DNA of 64,000 nucleotides. Source: Pelagibacteraceae bacterium AG-470-E16 (GTDB lineage Bacteria; Pseudomonadota; Alphaproteobacteria; Pelagibacterales; Pelagibacteraceae). This document shows, piece by piece, positions 61,966-64,000 of this stretch. Made by a program: the position numbers and the translations under genes. The stretch lies in contig QCSF01000001.1 of NCBI GenBank assembly GCA_003209195.1, positions 62,001 through 126,000 on the forward strand, written 5' to 3'. The notes beneath the pieces were generated by a model that did not search any database, had not been told where the DNA came from, and was given only the letters and a program-made list of their open reading frames with translations. The first letter of the stretch is position 1; every line of letters starts with the position of its first letter.

Positions 61966-63221
61966 GTAAATTAAACTATGTCTGTAATTTAGGAGCTAGG
62001 GCAAAAAAAGCATCCCAAGATTTATCTCTTTTAAACGAAAAAAAGAAAAATATGGTTTTAAAATCTTTTTATTTAAACATAAAAAAAAATACTAACAAAA
62101 TTCTTAAAGCTAATAAAATAGATATAATTTCAAGTAAAAAAGATAAACTTAAAGAAAATTTAATTGATCGAAGTATGCTTAATGAAGAAAGAATAAAATT
62201 AATTCTTAACTCAATTGAAGAGGTAATCTCTTTCAAGGATCCAACACACAAAATTATTGCTAAGTGGAAACGTCCGAATAACTTAATTATAAATCGTGTA
62301 ACAATTCCAATTGGTGTTTTGGGTGTTATATACGAAGCACGACCAAATGTTACTTCCGATGTATCAATATTGAGCTTCAAGTCTGGGAATTCAGCAATTC
62401 TTCGTGGAGGGAGAGAAGCTTTGCAATCTAACATTGCTATATCAAATCTATTTAGATCAAGTCTAAAAAAAAATAATGTGAACCAAGATTGTATACAACT
62501 AGTTAATGATACCGATCGAAAAATCGTTGATCTGATGTTATCGAAAATGACAAATTATATTGATATTATCATACCCAGAGGAGGTAAAGGTCTTGTTAAA
62601 AAAGTATTAGACTTATCTAAAGTTCCTACAATTGGTCATCTTGAGGGGTTGTGCCATGTTTATCTAGATAATCAGTATAATTATAGTTCAGCAGAAAGAT
62701 TAATTGTTAACTCTAAACTCAGAAGAACAAGTATCTGTGGCGCAGCTGAAACATTGTTAATTCATAAATCTGTCAAAAAAAATGATATATATAAAATTTT
62801 AAAAAAACTAAGTACTAAAGGTTGCAGAATTATAGCAGATAAAAAGACAAAAAAAATATTCGCAAAATCAACATTAGCTAAAGAAAATGATTGGACAACA
62901 GAATATTTAGACTCTAAGATTTCGGTTAAGATGGTCAATAATTTAAATGAAGCTATAAACCATATTAAAAAATATGGCACCAATCATACCGAATGTATTA
63001 TTTCAAAAAATAAAAAAAATATAAAAATATTTGAAAAAAATATTGGAAGTTCAATTGTAATGACTAACGCGTCAACCCAGTTTGCAGACGGTTATGAATT
63101 TGGTTTAGGATCCGAGGTTGGAATATCTACAAACAAAATGCACCCACGGGGACCTGTAGGGTTAGAACAATTAGTAACATACAAATATATTGTTAACGGT
63201 AATGGTCAAGTACGTCCTTGA
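61962..63221 (+). CDS. proA: Gamma-glutamyl phosphate reductase
   Basis: IPIGVLGVIYEARPNVTSDVSILSFKSGNSAILRGGREA; HPRGPVGLEQLVTYKYIVNGNGQVRP. Confidence 0.97.
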
Positions 63222-63789
63222 AACAATCACAAAAAATAGAATAGGTATATTCAGCGGGTCATTTGACCCACCGCACTTAGGTCACATACATATTTCAAAA
63301 TTAATTATAAATAAATTAAAATTAGAAAAATTAATATGGTCAGTTACAAAAAAAAATCCTTTGTTCAAAAAAAAATATCTCAATTCATACAAACAGAGAA
63401 TAGATTTTTCTATAAAGATAACACAAAACATCAAAAAAATATTTGTCAGTAAAATTGATAAAAAATATTCTTTCCAGTTAATTAGTTTTTTTAAAAAAAA
63501 ATATAAAAATAAAAGATTATTTTTTTTAATTGGAGGTGATAATGTAAAAAATTTTCATAAATGGAAGAATTTTAATACTATAATTAATACTAGCACATTA
63601 GTTATTGTGAGCAGACCTGGTTATGAGAAAGAGTTTAAAAATTCTTTTTTTTACAAAAAATACTCAAAATTTTTGTTAAAAAACTGCAACATGTTAAGTA
63701 TAATACCTGCAAAAAAATGGATTTATATAAATGATAAAGGTATAAATATATCTTCATCAATGATTAAAAATGTATCAAAAGAAAAATAG
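63202..63789 (+). CDS. nadD: Nicotinate-nucleotide adenylyltransferase
   Basis: RIGIFSGSFDPPHLGHIHISKLI; FLIGGDNVKNFHKWKNF; start codon uncertain. Confidence 0.93.
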   Translation: MVKYVLETITKNRIGIFSGSFDPPHLGHIHISKLIINKLKLEKLIWSVTKKNPLFKKKYLNSYKQRIDFSIKITQNIKKIFVSKIDKKYSFQLISFFKKKYKNKRLFFLIGGDNVKNFHKWKNFNTIINTSTLVIVSRPGYEKEFKNSFFYKKYSKFLLKNCNMLSIIPAKKWIYINDKGINISSSMIKNVSKEK

Positions 63790-63798
63790 AAATTAATT

Positions 63799-64000
63799 TT
63801 GAATAAAAATATTGTAAACAAGGTTCATAAGATACTCGATGACAACAAAGCTCAAAATATAGTAATCATTGATCTTAAAAATAAAAGCTCAATTGCTGAC
63901 TATATGATCATAGCAAGTGGAACATCCTCACGACATATACAGGCTATATCAGAAATTACAGCACAAGAATTAAAATCTTATGGTTTAGATAATTGTAGAA
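63799..64000 (+). CDS. rsfS: Ribosomal silencing factor RsfS (TTG start, truncated by window edge)
   Basis: Manual translation (L)NKNIVNKVHKILDDNKAQNIVIIDLKNKSSIADYMIIASGTSSRHIQAISEITAQELKSYGLDNCR. Confidence 0.92.
   Translation, partial: MNKNIVNKVHKILDDNKAQNIVIIDLKNKSSIADYMIIASGTSSRHIQAISEITAQELKSYGLDNCR

Noticed and set aside
62069-62434. 121-aa minus-strand ORF
   Set aside because: Antisense to proA, no independent support.

Overview
The window is a gene-dense, very AT-rich chromosomal segment. Gene content and order suggest a streamlined alphaproteobacterium, probably SAR11/Pelagibacterales-like; this is inferred from synteny and protein character, not from a database search. It is mostly housekeeping: rpmH-rnpA-yidD-yidC-argB-HAD-dapD-dapE; acetoacetyl-CoA synthetase/truA/fmt/def/recR/ybaB/dnaX with a 4.5S (SRP) RNA gene; pheA-kdsB-cytochrome c; SUV3-like helicase-TerB-fdxA-CarD; argH-lptM-lysA-plsC; tyrA-hisC; metX-metW behind a SAM-II-like riboswitch; gloB; rplU-rpmA-obgE-proB-proA-nadD-rsfS. 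There is one tRNA-Leu(CAA). I saw no CRISPR array, transposon, prophage or recognisable defence island. The best hunting targets are small: (1) a structured, apparently non-coding ~150-nt stretch in the 400-bp gap upstream of gloA; (2) a 29-aa Lys-rich mini-ORF with a structured leader, absent from the ORF track, convergent with a CarD-family gene that has its own Lys-rich tail; (3) a hairpin between the metX riboswitch/SD and its ATG that could form a mutually exclusive expression platform; (4) a run of coupled small membrane ORFs; (5) start codons of a divergent gene pair separated by 1 nt; (6) a G9 tract inside selO. I found no convincing large undescribed multi-gene system.
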